From: Hemerocallis citrina
Lineage: Eukaryota > Streptophyta > Magnoliopsida > Asparagales > Asphodelaceae
NCBI GenBank assembly: GCA_017893485.1
Contig: JACEHZ010000372.1
Span: forward strand, 992,001-1,056,000
Direction of reading: 5' to 3'
Length of the DNA stretch: 64,000 nt
In this document: positions 46,156 through 56,944 of the stretch, in pieces
How the letters are laid out: each line of letters starts with the position of its first letter
How positions within the stretch are numbered: the stretch's first letter is position 1
Made by a program: the position numbers and the translations under genes
The notes under the pieces: model-generated
The model's input: only the letters and a program-made list of their open reading frames with translations
What the model was told of the DNA's origin: nothing
The model's database searches: none

Positions 46156-47007
46156 CTATTTAAATAGATCAAACAGTGTCCGACGTTTTTGCTTCACAGA
46201 CGACTCATTCTGCTTATTCTCTTCTTTTCTATTCGCAGCCGCCACATTCTGATTCTTCTTTTCAACAACAATCTTTCCGTTCATCAATTTGCTAACTCTA
46301 CTCTTATCATCCTCATTTTTCTTCACAGCAGCCTCATTCTGGTTTTTCTCTTTCTTCTCCATGACAGCCACATTCTGTTTCTTCTCCTTGAGAACATTCA
46401 CTAATTTGATAATTCTACTCTCTTTATCCTCTTTCTTCTTCACAGCAGACACATTCTGATTCTTTTCCTCTTTTTTCTTCACAGCAGCCACCACATTCTG
46501 ATTCTTCTCCTTAACAGCCTCCCGGTTCATCGATTTGATAACTCTACTCTCGCTGTCCTCTTCTTTCTTCACAGCAGCCACGTTCTGATTATTCTCCTTG
46601 ACAACCCGATTGTTTGTCGATCTGACAACTCTACTATCATTATCCTGGCAATTGGAAAGAGCAGCAACTATCTTCTTCACTTCAATGGCAGCCTCACTCT
46701 GATGATGAATGGGCTCACTGCGCATCAATTTTATGACTGTGGATGGATTATTTTGGAAATTGGAAATGGCAGAATGTACACTTTTCAGTGGACTAGTCTC
46801 TTGGCAAGTGAGCTCACTGTTCATCGTGTCAAATATGACTTTTCCAAGCACAAACCTGGTTTCATCTGGGTCTCCTTTCTTCAGAAGCTCGTAATCTATT
46901 TCCATTATATTCCTTTCTTTGGCATAGGATTTGAGATCACTCTCGAAAACATCAAAGAGTTCAACTACACGTCTTCCCATATTGTCTGTGACAAATATCA
47001 GATGACC
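46156..47007 (-). CDS. Terminal exon of an unrecognised host gene (charged repeat protein)
   Basis: An open frame runs from a splice acceptor (ACATTTAG, ending at 47008) to a stop at 46156. The exon starts GHLIFVTDNMGRRVVELFDV. The first ~75 residues look like a folded segment (EIDYELLKKGDPDETRFVLG). The rest consists of five or six imperfect repeats built on KEKNQNVAAVKKKED and SRVIKSMN, about 25-35 residues each, and the end is RRTLFDLFK. It is highly charged, rich in Lys, Asn and Glu, and likely extended or helical. A Met in the frame (46980) could be a start, but the in-frame acceptor just upstream favours a continuing exon. The missing upstream exons would lie beyond 47008, where element H is inserted 398 bp away. 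I do not recognise the family. Confidence 0.55.
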   Translation of the reverse strand, partial: GHLIFVTDNMGRRVVELFDVFESDLKSYAKERNIMEIDYELLKKGDPDETRFVLGKVIFDTMNSELTCQETSPLKSVHSAISNFQNNPSTVIKLMRSEPIHHQSEAAIEVKKIVAALSNCQDNDSRVVRSTNNRVVKENNQNVAAVKKEEDSESRVIKSMNREAVKEKNQNVVAAVKKKEEKNQNVSAVKKKEDKESRIIKLVNVLKEKKQNVAVMEKKEKNQNEAAVKKNEDDKSRVSKLMNGKIVVEKKNQNVAAANRKEENKQNESSVKQKRRTLFDLFK

Positions 47008-47405
47008 CTAAATGTTTGACATGATCAGAAGCCCTCGTTAGATACAGGTTAGTTACAGTGCATATTTAGCTCTATATTTTCATTGGTTTATTAACACATA
47101 CAAAAAGGACAAAAGAAACGCAAAAAAAAAAAAATCAAAATAAATGATATCTGAAGAAAGATAATCTATATAAAAGTATACACAATATTAGAGCAGCTCT
47201 CTCTCTCTCGCAAGTGCATGCAGTAAACACGATCACCTTTGAAAGAAGAGACCAAAAGACAAGACATATGATAATTATATGGTACTGAATACAAAAAAGG
47301 ATTAACAACACATGCCATTACGAAATGAACTGAGTCAAAATAGCCCATAGTTCTAACATAGAAAACATGCCAGAGGGCAAATCTACTTTCATCAAAATCT
47401 CTATG
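47008..47405. other. Probable intron of the minus-strand host gene, up to element H
   Basis: AT-rich, with CT-rich and poly-A stretches and no open exon recognised. It ends in CTATG (47401-47405), the left TSD of element H. Confidence 0.45.
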
Positions 47406-48004
47406 TGATGCGGTTTGTTTTTGGGAGATGTGTGGATGCACCAGGTGTAAGTTCTTACTCGATTTGTATTTGAAGGAGGAAGCTCCTAATCAGACGACCC
47501 TCGGCCGGCCGAACGGTACCGGTGACAGGCTGGAGTGAGGCGAGGCTGGATGCTCGGCTCGGATTGGTAGGCTCGGATCGGGAGGCTTGGATCCGAGGTC
47601 TCGTGTACCTGCAGACGGTCTTGGAACACCGGGGTTGATCCCGGTGGCAGACCCTCCGACGATCTAGTTAGTCTCTGAGAGAGAGTAGCAGCAACTAGGG
47701 TTTTGAGTAAAAAAGATTGATTACCTGTAGACAGGGGGGGGGTCTGGTATTTATAGGGGAAGCCAATCGGGTCCAGACCCGTTTGGGACTGGGCCGGACC
47801 CGGTTACCCGAGTTGCTGAAGCGGTAGAAAGCCGGACGGTATAGGGCTGACGTGGCAGACGCCGGAGCGATTTCTGGGCTGACGTGGCAGAGCTCCGGGC
47901 GGTTTTCCGGTGCTGATGTGGCAGATCTGAAGGATCAGAAAGAGCGCGTATCCTGAGGGGATCTTGTGGCCCAGGATGGGCCACGTTATTCCTGACCCAT
48001 ATCA
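47406..48004 (-). repeat. Element H 3' LTR
   Basis: 599 bp. On the minus strand it begins TGATATGGGTCAGG and ends CGCATCA. It is preceded on that strand by the polypurine-like 'ggagcgtggggcttg' (48005-48019). Confidence 0.95.
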
Positions 48005-48955
48005 CAAGCCCCACGCTCCTGTAGGGCTGGGTGATCCAGCCGTGTAGGAGTGACTCTTTGCCTCTGGGGGAAGAGCAGATGTTGGGGTAAGAAGTAGGAT
48101 CAGTTGTTTCCCGAAGAGGCCAGGGGGTAGGAGGAAGGGACCCTTCATTGGATTTCGCGCGGGAGGTCAAGTTTGGGAGAGAGGAGAGCCCAAGCAATGG
48201 TTGGTGGAGTTTTGGGTCGGCAGATGAGCCCTGTGGCTCGGTGGACGAGCTCCAAGGGTCGGCGGACGAGACTTGGTGGGCGAGCTTCCGAGGGTCGGCA
48301 GACGAGCCCTAGGGCTGGGTGGACGAGCTTCCCAGGGTCGGAGGGTCCACTCGCTAGTTGGAAGAGCGAGGGGACGCCGAGATCTCCTTGGGGGCTCGTT
48401 CTGTTCTGAGGGGCAAGGGTCGGCAGCCGAGCTCAGGGGATTGATAGCCGAGCTCTTCGCTAGTTGGAAGAGCGAGGAGGCGCGGTTTTCTTTTTTAGGG
48501 CCATGGGTCTGCAGCCGAGCTAAGGGGTCGATAGCCGAGCTCTTCGCTAGTTGGAAGAGCGAAGAGGAGGCGAGGTTTTCTTTTGGCGGGCCATGGGTCG
48601 GCAGCCGAGCTAAGGGGTCGATAGCCGAGCTCTTCGCTAGTTGGAAGAGCGAAGAGGAGGCGAGGTTTTCTTTTGGAGCTCGGTTCGTCGAGCGATATGG
48701 GTCGGCGGACGAGCTTCTTGGGCAAGAGGAGGGTTTAGAGGGGCTCGTGATTCCATCCAAGCTCCGAGCCCTTCTTGGTATGGGGAGGGCTGATGGGGCT
48801 CGTGATCCCATCCGAGCTCCGAGCCCCTCCCAACACCTGAGGGCGTTTGGGGCTCGGGGTACTGTCATCCGAGCGCCGAGCCCCTTTCGAATCAGGGAAT
48901 GCAGTTGGGGCTCGTGATGCCATCCGAGCTCCGAGCGTAGGCCCCTGCCGTAAAA
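48005..48955 (-). repeat. Element H 3' region with 87-90 bp repeats
   Basis: After the polypurine tract, three clear units at about 48447, 48534 and 48624 carry 'gccgagctcttcgctagttg' and a 'gaggttttctttt' segment. Earlier weaker units carry 'gggtcgg(c/a)(g/a)gacgag'. From 48740 to 48955 a related 'gctcgtgat(c/g)ccatccgagc' phrase repeats. Open frames on both strands here arise from the repeats. Confidence 0.85.
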
Positions 48956-51630
48956 AATTGAAGAGGATTTATTTGGCTCGCGGTTTGATCCGAGCTCCGA
49001 GCCACCACCGAGAAAGACGAAGGCGGTATGGCTCGCGCTTCGATCCGAGCGTCGACCCTTCTATGAAAAATAAAAGGGGAATAGGCTCGTGCAGCTATCC
49101 GAGCTCCGAGCCCCCACCGAGAAAGACGAAGGTGGCCTGGCTCGAGCTTCGATCCGAGCGTCGACCCTTCTGTGAAGAAGAGAGAAGGGGAATTGGCCCG
49201 CGCGGCTATCCGAGCGTCGACCCTTTTGTGAAAAAGTAGAAGGGGAATTGGCTCGCGCTTCTATCCGAGCTCCGAGCAACCACTGAGAAAGACGAAGGTG
49301 GCCTGGCTTGAGCTTCGATCCGAGCGTCGACCCTTCTGTGAAGAAGAGAAGGGGAATTGGCTCGCACTGCTATCCGAGCTCCGAGCCCCCACTGAGAAAG
49401 ACGAAGGTGGCCAGCCTCGAGCTTCGATCCGAGCGTCGACCCTTCTGTGAAGAAGAGAAGGGGAATTGGCCCGCGCTGCTATCTGAGCTCCAAGCCCCCA
49501 CTGAGAAAGACGAAGGTGGCCTGGCTCGAGCTTCGATCCGAGCGTCGACCCTTCTGTGAAAAAATAGAAGGGAAATTGTCCCGCGCTTCTATCCGAGCGT
49601 CGACCCTTCTGTGAAAAAGTAGATGGGGAATTGGCCCGCGCTTCTATCCGAGCTCCGAGCCCCCACTGAGAAAGGCGAAGGTGGCCTGGCTCGAGCTTCG
49701 ATCCGAGCGTCGACCCTTCTGTGAAGAAGAGAAGGGGAATTGGCTCGCGCTGCTATCCGAGCTCCGAGCCCCCACTCAGAAAGGCGAAGGTGGCCTGGCT
49801 CGAGCTTCGATCCGAGCGTCGACCCTTCTGTGCAGAAGAGAAGGGAAATTGGCTCGCGCTGCTATCCGAGCTCCGAGCCCCCACTGAGAAAGACGAAGGT
49901 GGCCTGGCTCGAGCTTCAATCCGAGCGTCGACCCTTCTGTGAAGAAGAGAAGGGGAATTGGCCCGCGCTGCTATCCGAGCTCCGAGCCCCCACTGAAAGA
50001 CGAAGGTGGCCTGGCTCGAGCTTCGATCCGAGCGTCGACCCTTCTGTGAAGAAGAGAAGGGGAATTGGCTCGCGCTGCTATCCGAGCTCCGAGCCCCCAC
50101 TGAGAAAGACGAAGGTGGCCTGGCTCGAGCTTTGATCCGAGCGTCGACCCTTCTGTGAAGAAGAGAAGGGGAAATGGCCCGCGCTGCTATCTGAGCTCCG
50201 AGCCCCCACTGAGAAAGACGAAGGTGGCCAGCCTCGAGCTTCGATCCGAGCGTCGACCCTTCTGTGAAGAAGAGAAGAGGAATTGGCCCGCGCTGCTATC
50301 CGAGCTCCGAGCCCCCACAGAGAAAGACGAAGGTGGCCTGGCTCGAGCTTCGATCCGAGCGTCGACCCTTCTGTGAAGAAGAGAAGGGGAATTGGCTCGC
50401 GCTGCTATCCGGGCTCCGAGCCCCCACTGAGAAAGACGAAGGTGGCCTAGCTCGAGCTTCGATCCGAGCGTCGACCCTTCTGTGAAGAAGAGAAGGAAAA
50501 ATGGCCCACGCTGCTATCCGAGCTCCGAGCCCCCACTGAGAAAGACGAAGGTGGCCTGGCTCGAGCTTCGATCCGAGCGTCGACCCTTCTGTGAAGAAGA
50601 TAAGGGGAATTGGCCCGCGCTGCTATCCGAGCTCCGAGCCCCCACTGAGAAAGATGAAGGTGGCCTGGCTCGAGCTTCGATCCGAGCGTCGACCCTTCTG
50701 TGAAGAAGAGAAGGGGAATTGGCCCGCACTGCTATCCGAGCATCGACCCTTCTGTGAAGAAGTAGAAGGGGAATTGGCTTGCGCTTCTATCCGAGCTCCG
50801 AGCAACCACTGAGAAAGATGAAGGTGGCCTGGCTCGAGCTTCGATCCGAGCGTCAACCCTTCTGTGAAGAAGAGAAGGGGAATTGGCTCGCGCTGCTATC
50901 CGAGCTCCGAGCCCCCACTGAGAAAGACGAAGGTGGCCTGGCTCGAGCTTCGATCCGAGCTTCGACCCTTCTGTGAAGAGAAGGGGAATTGGCTCGCGCT
51001 GCTATCCGAGCTTCGAGCCCCCACTGAGAAAGACGAAGGTGGCCTGGCTCGAGCTTCGATCCGAGCGTCGACCTTTCTGTGAAACAATAGAAGGGGAATT
51101 GGCCTGCACTTCTATCCGAGCGTCGACCCTTCTGTGAAAAAGTAGAAGGGGGGAATTGGCCCGCGCTTCTATCCGAGCTCCGAGCAACCACTGAGAAAGA
51201 CGAAGGTGGCCTGGCTCGAGCTTCGATCCGAGCGTCGATCCTTCTGTGCAGAAGAGAAGGGGAATTGGCTCGCGCTGCTATCCGAGCTCCGAGCCCCCAC
51301 TGAGAAAGACGAAGGTGGCCTGGCTCGAGCTTCGATCCGAGCGTCGACCCTTCTGTGAAGAAGAGAAGAGGAATTGGCTCGCGCTGCTATCCGAGCTCCG
51401 AGCCCCCACTGAGAAAGACGAAGGTGGCCTGGCTCGAGCTTCAATCCGAGCGTCGACCTTTCTGTGAAACAATAGAAGGGGAATTGGCACGCACTTCTAT
51501 CCGAGCATCGACCCTTCTGTGAAAAAGTAGAAGGGGAATTGGCCCGCGCTTCTATCCGAGCTCCGAGCAACCACTGAGAAAGACGAAGGTGGCCTGGCTC
51601 GAGCTTCGATCCGAGCGTCGACCCTTCTGA
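48956..51630 (-). repeat. Tandem array of a 109-bp unit, about 24 copies (element H)
   Basis: Units carry 'gagaaagacgaaggtggcct', 'cgagcttcgatccgagcgtc', 'gacccttctgtgaagaagag' and 'ctatccgagctccgagcc'. The period is 109 bp (for example 50155 to 50264 and 50482 to 50591), with some shortened units. 109 is not a multiple of three, so each unit shifts frame and the many ~73-codon frames are not a repeated protein. Copies differ little, suggesting recent expansion or homogenisation. Confidence 0.95.
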
Positions 51631-51813
51631 CTTGGTGAAAAAAGGCTTTTTTTCTCTAGAAAAGGTGAAGGGGTAGTGGGGTAAATTTATGCTTATTGCT
51701 GATGTCATGGCGCGAAGATCAAAGCTTTTTCAGATCTTGGTGGCCGTTGGATCTTGTCAGATAAGATCCAACGGCCAGATCCTTATTGAGAGAATCGAGG
51801 AGTCGTTTTCCTC

Positions 51814-51822
51814 TTTAAAAAA
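51814..51822 (+). promoter_or_regulatory. TATA-like box of the antisense gene (element H)
   Basis: TTTAAAAAA followed by 'ccccatccccttctcatttc', a CT-rich leader, 154 nt before ATG 51976. It corresponds in position to the TATA box at 18932-18938 in A. Confidence 0.45.
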
Positions 51823-51975
51823 CCCCATCCCCTTCTCATTTCTTCATCTTCATTTTCATTCCTCACTCTCCAATTTTCTCCAATTTTCAGCAAGAGCAGG
51901 AATCTTACTTGCCGTCGGCGGGTTTTCCGGTGATCGTAACTTTCTACGCTCCAGGTTAGTATTTTTCTTTTACCA

Positions 51976-54376
51976 ATGTCGCGAACTCAGTCCGGATCCG
52001 AGGCCAGCTCGACAGGTCGCTCGGCGGAGGAGTCTGAGCTGGAAACGTCCTCGTCCTTGAGCAAGTACAAGGTGAAGGAGAAAGTTCTTTCCAACCTTGG
52101 TTCAGACGAAGGTGACGATGTCGTTTTTGAAGTGTCCCCGTTGAGGTCCAGGAGACCGGGGAAGGAACCCATGGAAGAGGGTGGCGAGGAGGACGAGGGG
52201 GACAGCGAGGATGAGGACGAGGAATCGGATCAGGAGATGGGTGATGATGACGAGGAGGGGGAAGAAGATGAGCAGGTCGACGAGGGTGACGAGGAAGGAG
52301 AGGGAGACGAGGAGGAAGGCGAGGGAGACGAGGAGGAGGTCGATGAACAGGAAGCCGGTCAGGGCATGCCCGGGGGGCCGACTGGGGTCGGAGAGGACCT
52401 TCCTCCGCTACCCCCTTTGTCGACGCCGTCCCCCGAGCGTAAGGCTCGCCCTCGTCGGAAGAAGAAGGTCATGACAATTCCCCCCAGTCCCTCTTCGCCC
52501 GACGAGGACGCGCCGAAATCGGATCTCGATGTTCCCCCAGTCACCTTTCGGAATCCTGTGTCGATTCGTATGTACCCTGACGACATTAAGGACATCCAAC
52601 CAATACCTCCCGTGCCGGGCGAGGACACTCGGGTGAAGATCCGCGCAGACAGCACTCCGAGCGTTCTGAGGCCGGAGTATCTCAAAATTATCAGGGCTGC
52701 CTACATTCCGCGGGAGTACGAGCTCCTCCTTCCAAGCCCCGGTATCCGCCCTACCACGGTTCTGGCCCCAGTTTACTGCATATTCCCAGAGGACACCTTC
52801 CTTTCGGGATTGAGATTGCCCCTGCACCCTTTTGTGAAGAAGGTTTTGAACTGAGCGGAACTGTGTCCTATGCAGTACGGCCCGAATTCTTGGAAGCATC
52901 TTATCTGCTTTATTCTGAAATGCCAAGAGAAGGGGGTGAAGCCGAGATTGACGTATTTCCGGGCCATCTTTGGAATTGGTTCGCTCGGAGATCTGGAGGG
53001 GGTCTTCTACTTCTCACCGAGGTCGCACAAGAAGGTGGTGCACGGCCACCCGGACTCGATAAAGGGATGGAGGGGCAAGTACTTTGTCGTTAAGACCGAC
53101 GGGTCTTGGGAGATACCGACCCAGTGGAACTTCGTAAAGCCGAGACACAAGCCTCCGAAGAAGAGTGATTTATTGGCCAAGGAGTGGGAGAAGGTGGAGG
53201 CGATAGTGGGGGGTCACAGTATTGCATGGCCCCGAGTGACCGAGATTCACCTTGCGAGGGCCGGACTGAGTCCCGCCGACCCTAGTATGTTTCTTTCCAT
53301 ATTTGTTCATCCTCCTGCCTTCGTGTTAACGTTAGCCTTTTTGTTCCATCTTTTTGCAGGGATGTCGACACAACAGGCAGACGCCAAGAAGATATTGCTC
53401 ACCGCGGCCGAGAAGACGAGGGTGGAGAAGGAGGAGCAAGATCGTCTAGCGGCCGAGCGGAAGAAGCTGGCCGGCCAGGCTGCGCAGGCCGGAGGGTCCT
53501 CCCAGGCGCCTGCCCCTGCGGCCGAGGGGCAATCCCCGGCGAAGAAACAAAAGAAGCACCACTCGCACCACTCGTCGAGATCGGCTCGAGACGCAGCGGG
53601 TGGCTCGGGCAAGACCGTGGAAACCCCACAACAACAGCTTCCGCCGGTACGTCCAAGTGCCGCGGAGCTGATGGGGAGGATGGGTATGATGCCCTTTGTT
53701 CCCGACTGGTCGATTTTGAAGGGGGACAGCATTCTCGACGGACCCGTCTCGATGGAGTTCGTTTCGAAGGCCATCACGGAGCGCGATGGGATGGCCTTGG
53801 CAGTGCAGACGGCCGACCAGGCCTATATGCGGTGGGCCCAGTCCCACCTCTCGGTAAGTCGGTTGAGATCTGCCTTTTGACTTAGCTTGGAACTATCGTT
53901 AATTTTGATCTCTCTTCGAACAGGCGATGCTCCACGGCCAGCATGTCCACAAGTGCCTGGAGAAGGAAATTCTCTTTGAGCGGAAAAATGCGGAGAAGTA
54001 CCTTCGGGAGCTAACCAAGGCCAAGGACGATCTGAAAGCAGCCCAGGACCAAGTGCTCGTTCACGAGGCTCAGCTAGAATCGCTCGTCAAGATCCATAAG
54101 CAGGACCGGGAGGATCTTTTGAAGAAGGTCGCTGCTGAGGCGGAGAAGGGGAAGAAGGCCCTGGCGGATTTGGAGGCGATTTTAGGGGAGACCGTGGTGA
54201 CGGCGCAGGACGAGGCGTACGAACAGGCCAAGTCCCATTTTAGGCAGATATACCCCGAGCTGAACGTCGACCACCTCTGCTACGGATGGCATTCGGACTT
54301 CCCTCCGACCCCTGGCGGTGATGGGACCGGGGGAGCCCAAGGCGATGATGAGGTGCATCCCGACCCCCAAGAATAG
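51976..54376 (+). pseudogene. Antisense spliced gene with Transposase_28-type domain (element H)
   Basis: It runs opposite to gag-pol. Exon 1 (51976-53284) starts MSRTQSGSEASSTG, has an acidic low-complexity stretch (many GDEEEG clusters, about residues 70-130), then the core: REYELLLPSPGI, SGLRLPLHPFVKKVL, QYGPNSWKHLICFI, FYFSPRSHK, GWRGKYFVV. This matches the 'putative gypsy type transposon' family and the gene at 18740-16389 in A. Intron 1 is 53285-53359 (GTATGT...TTTGCAG, 75 nt) and intron 2 is 53854-53923 (GTAAGT...GAACAG). Exon 2 has an Ala/Gln/Lys-rich stretch and FVPDWS; exon 3 (53924-54376) is a coiled coil. The only visible lesion is TGA at 52852-52854, where A encodes Trp. Function unknown; proposed roles for such antisense ORFs are inference. 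Confidence 0.8.
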
Positions 54377-54539
54377 ATAGATGTTTTTGTTCTTTTTGTT
54401 TTTTGATGTAAATGCCTACAGCGGACTGGCCACCGCGGTTTTTTGTATCAAAATTTTGGAAAGAAATGATAATATACTTTTTGGGCCGACCCTTCAAGAC
54501 TTGCGTTTTTTGTGATATTCGTTTTTATCTTTTGGTAGA

Positions 54540-54958
54540 GGCGTGGGACTCGGGACCCCAACCCCGTTTCGGCTCACCGACGAAAGCTAGCTCGGGACCG
54601 AGAGGCCGCCAAGAATTATTTTCTGAACAAGTCAAGGGAGCTCGGTCTAGAGGTTGCTCGTCTGAAGAAAGTCATAGCTGACCGGGACTGGTGGGTAATC
54701 GAGACGGACTGGTCTGCCTCGGATGCCTCTAGCGGGCGCTCGGCTTCGGAGTCTTTTCTTCATGAGACCGTTGTGGAGAAGGAATTGGAGATTCGCCGGC
54801 TGAAGCTCATATTGGGTGCGGGTCTGATTGAAGAGGCGAGCAACTCGACCCCGGGGCGGTCGCTGCCGTTTTCATTGGTTGAGGCCCGCCCAGCCGGACG
54901 ATGCGGGGAGCTCGGTGGCGGGACTGTCTTCCCTGGTCGGCCTGACCGAGCGCGATAG
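54540..54958 (+). CDS. Antisense coiled-coil exon (element H)
   Basis: After a possible acceptor (TTTGGTAG, ending at 54540) a frame of about 135 codons runs to a stop at 54958. It contains AREREAAKN-like charged helices, SRELGLEVARLKKVIADRD and VVEKELEIRRLKLILG. It corresponds to the proximal coiled-coil exon of A (15369-16181) but is much shorter. The upstream segment carries 'gcggactggccacc' (about 54421), also present at the same relative place in A, so the noncoding link is conserved too. It may be a later exon of the same gene or a separate one. Confidence 0.45.
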
Positions 54959-55880
54959 GAGCCCTAAATTTGAGTTCCCCGGCAAGCGCGAGTGAGTTGT
55001 GAGCCTTATTTTTTCTTTGTACTTGTACCGACGTTCATTGAGTTGTAAGCAATGAGTAATCAATAAGAACATTCGTTTCCCGTAACCTTGACTGCCTCGG
55101 ATGCCGAGGGTGGTCGGTGTGACAGATACGAAGGGTCGCTACTGACGCGACTGCGTCCTTAATTGCGACGTTTCGTATTCCCATGAACATTTATGGCGAC
55201 GTTTCGCCTTCCGTCGTTTTGCATTCCCAGACGCAATAAATGAGGACCTCAGGGGGCTATATAACCACCACACTCCTTGTCAGTTGTCAAGCAGTGAGCC
55301 ATCTGACTCGGGTGCCTGCCAAAGGCGGGCGCCCAGAGAATATAATATTTCCGAGTATCCCGGATCGGAGGCACACCGATCACCCTTGGACTATTCGGGG
55401 TTCAGGACGTCATGGCCGTGAGACCCCAGGTTGTTCGTTGGTGAGCGGTGGGTTGATCGATCGTTTCGGGGATCGGGAGAGCCGATGTGTGGTGGCTCTC
55501 CTGTCGTCCGGGAACAATTTGGGGTTTCGGGCTCGTCAAAGCCGTAAACCTCGAGTTGTTCTTGGGCGAGAGGAGGGTCAGCTGAACAGCTCGAAGGCTC
55601 GGAGCGTTTGATCCCGGATGGTGGGAGCAGCGGGTCGATGGCCCCCCTGCCATCCTCGAACAGTTCAGGGTTTAGGCCGGTCAAGGCCGTAAAACCCCGA
55701 GTTGTTCGCGGGTGAGAGGGTGGTCGATAATTCGACACGAGGCTCGGAGCGTCTGTCGAAGGCGGACGCTCTAAACCTTAATGAAATTTTGTCAACCCAG
55801 GGTCGGAACCGAGCTTGGTGCTTTGGTTCGTCGAGCCCCCATGTTTGTGAGAACCATTTTTGGAAGAGTGTCGAGGTCCC
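54959..55880 (+). other. Downstream region of antisense gene, element H
   Basis: Contains 'gtaatcaataagaacattcg' near 55050, a possible weak poly(A) site after the antisense exons. The rest is noncoding, with diffuse repeats built on 'ccgagttgttc' and 'gggtgagag' (55420-55740). Confidence 0.5.
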
Positions 55881-55884
55881 CGCC

Positions 55885-56880
55885 GAGCGTCAAGGTCGCG
55901 GTGCCTTGGAGAAGGCACCCGCCTTGCTCGGGGTCGACGCCGAGCTCCTGCACATGTTCTCGGGGAGAGACGGTGCGGGCGTGGCTGGCGGATGTCGTCT
56001 TGTACATAGGTTGATGGGTGGTAAGGCGCCCAAACCGAGCGAGGGACGGATGCCGAGCCCTCATACCGGTGAGAAAGGCAACCGCAGGCGTAGCGGAGGG
56101 TCGCCACCGAGCGTCAAGGTCGCGGTGCCTTGGAGAAGGCACCCGCCTTGCTCGGGGTCGACGCCGAGCTCCTGCACATGTTCTCGGGAGGAGACGGTGC
56201 GGGCGTGGCTGGCGGATGTCGCCTCGTACGTAGGTTGATGGGTTGTAAGGAGCCCAAACGAGCGAGGGACGGATGCCGAGCCCCCATACCGGTGAGAAAG
56301 GCAACTGCAGGCGTAGCGGAGGGTCGCCGCCGAGCGTCAAGGTCGCGGTGCCTTGGAGAAGGCACCCGCCTTGCTCGGGGTTGACGCCAAGCTCCTGCAC
56401 CTGTTCTCAGGGGGAGACGGTGCGGGCGTGACTGGCGGATGTCACCTCGTACATAGGTTGATGGGCTGTAAGGAGCCCAAACCTTGCGAGGGACGGATGC
56501 CGAGCCCCCATACCGGTGAGAAAGGCAACTGCAGGCGTAGCGGAGGGTCGCCGCCGAACGTCAAGGTCGCGGTGCCGTAGAGAAGGCACCCGCCTTGCTC
56601 GGGGTCGACGCCGAGCTCCTGCACATGTTCTCGGGGGGAGACGGTGCGGGCGTGGCTGGCGGATATCGTCTCGTACATAGGTTGATGGGCTGTAAGGAGC
56701 CCAAACCGAGCGAGGGACGGATGCCGAGCCCCCATACCGGTGAGAAAGGCAACTGCAGGCGTAGCGGAGGGTCGCCGCCGAGCGTCAAGGCCGCGGTGCC
56801 TTGGAGAAGGCACCCGCCTTGCTCGGGGTCGACGCGGAGCTCCTGCACATGTTCTCGGGGAGAGACAGTGCGGGCATGTT
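55885..56880 (-). repeat. Tandem array of a 224-bp unit, about 4.5 copies (element H)
   Basis: Units begin ('gagcgtcaaggtcgcggtgc') at 55885, 56109, 56332, 56556 and 56780, giving periods of 223-224 bp. They are nearly identical. The open frames across them are incidental. Confidence 0.95.
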
Positions 56881-56944
56881 CGAAATAGAGTTGTTTGATT
56901 GGATGCACGTTGTCAGAAGACCAATCAGGCCGAGTCGTCCGAGC

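Noticed and set aside
48273..48917. 214-codon frame as a gene in element H
   Set aside because: It is built from 87-90 bp tandem repeats plus low-complexity sequence and has no known domain. Frames are open on both strands.
48956..51630. CRISPR-like appearance of the regular 109-bp array
   Set aside because: The whole unit is repeated, with no variable spacers between short repeats, and the host is a plant. It is a tandem satellite-type array.
55792..56908. Long overlapping frames over the 224-bp array
   Set aside because: Repeat-derived, shifting frame between units, with no recognisable domain.
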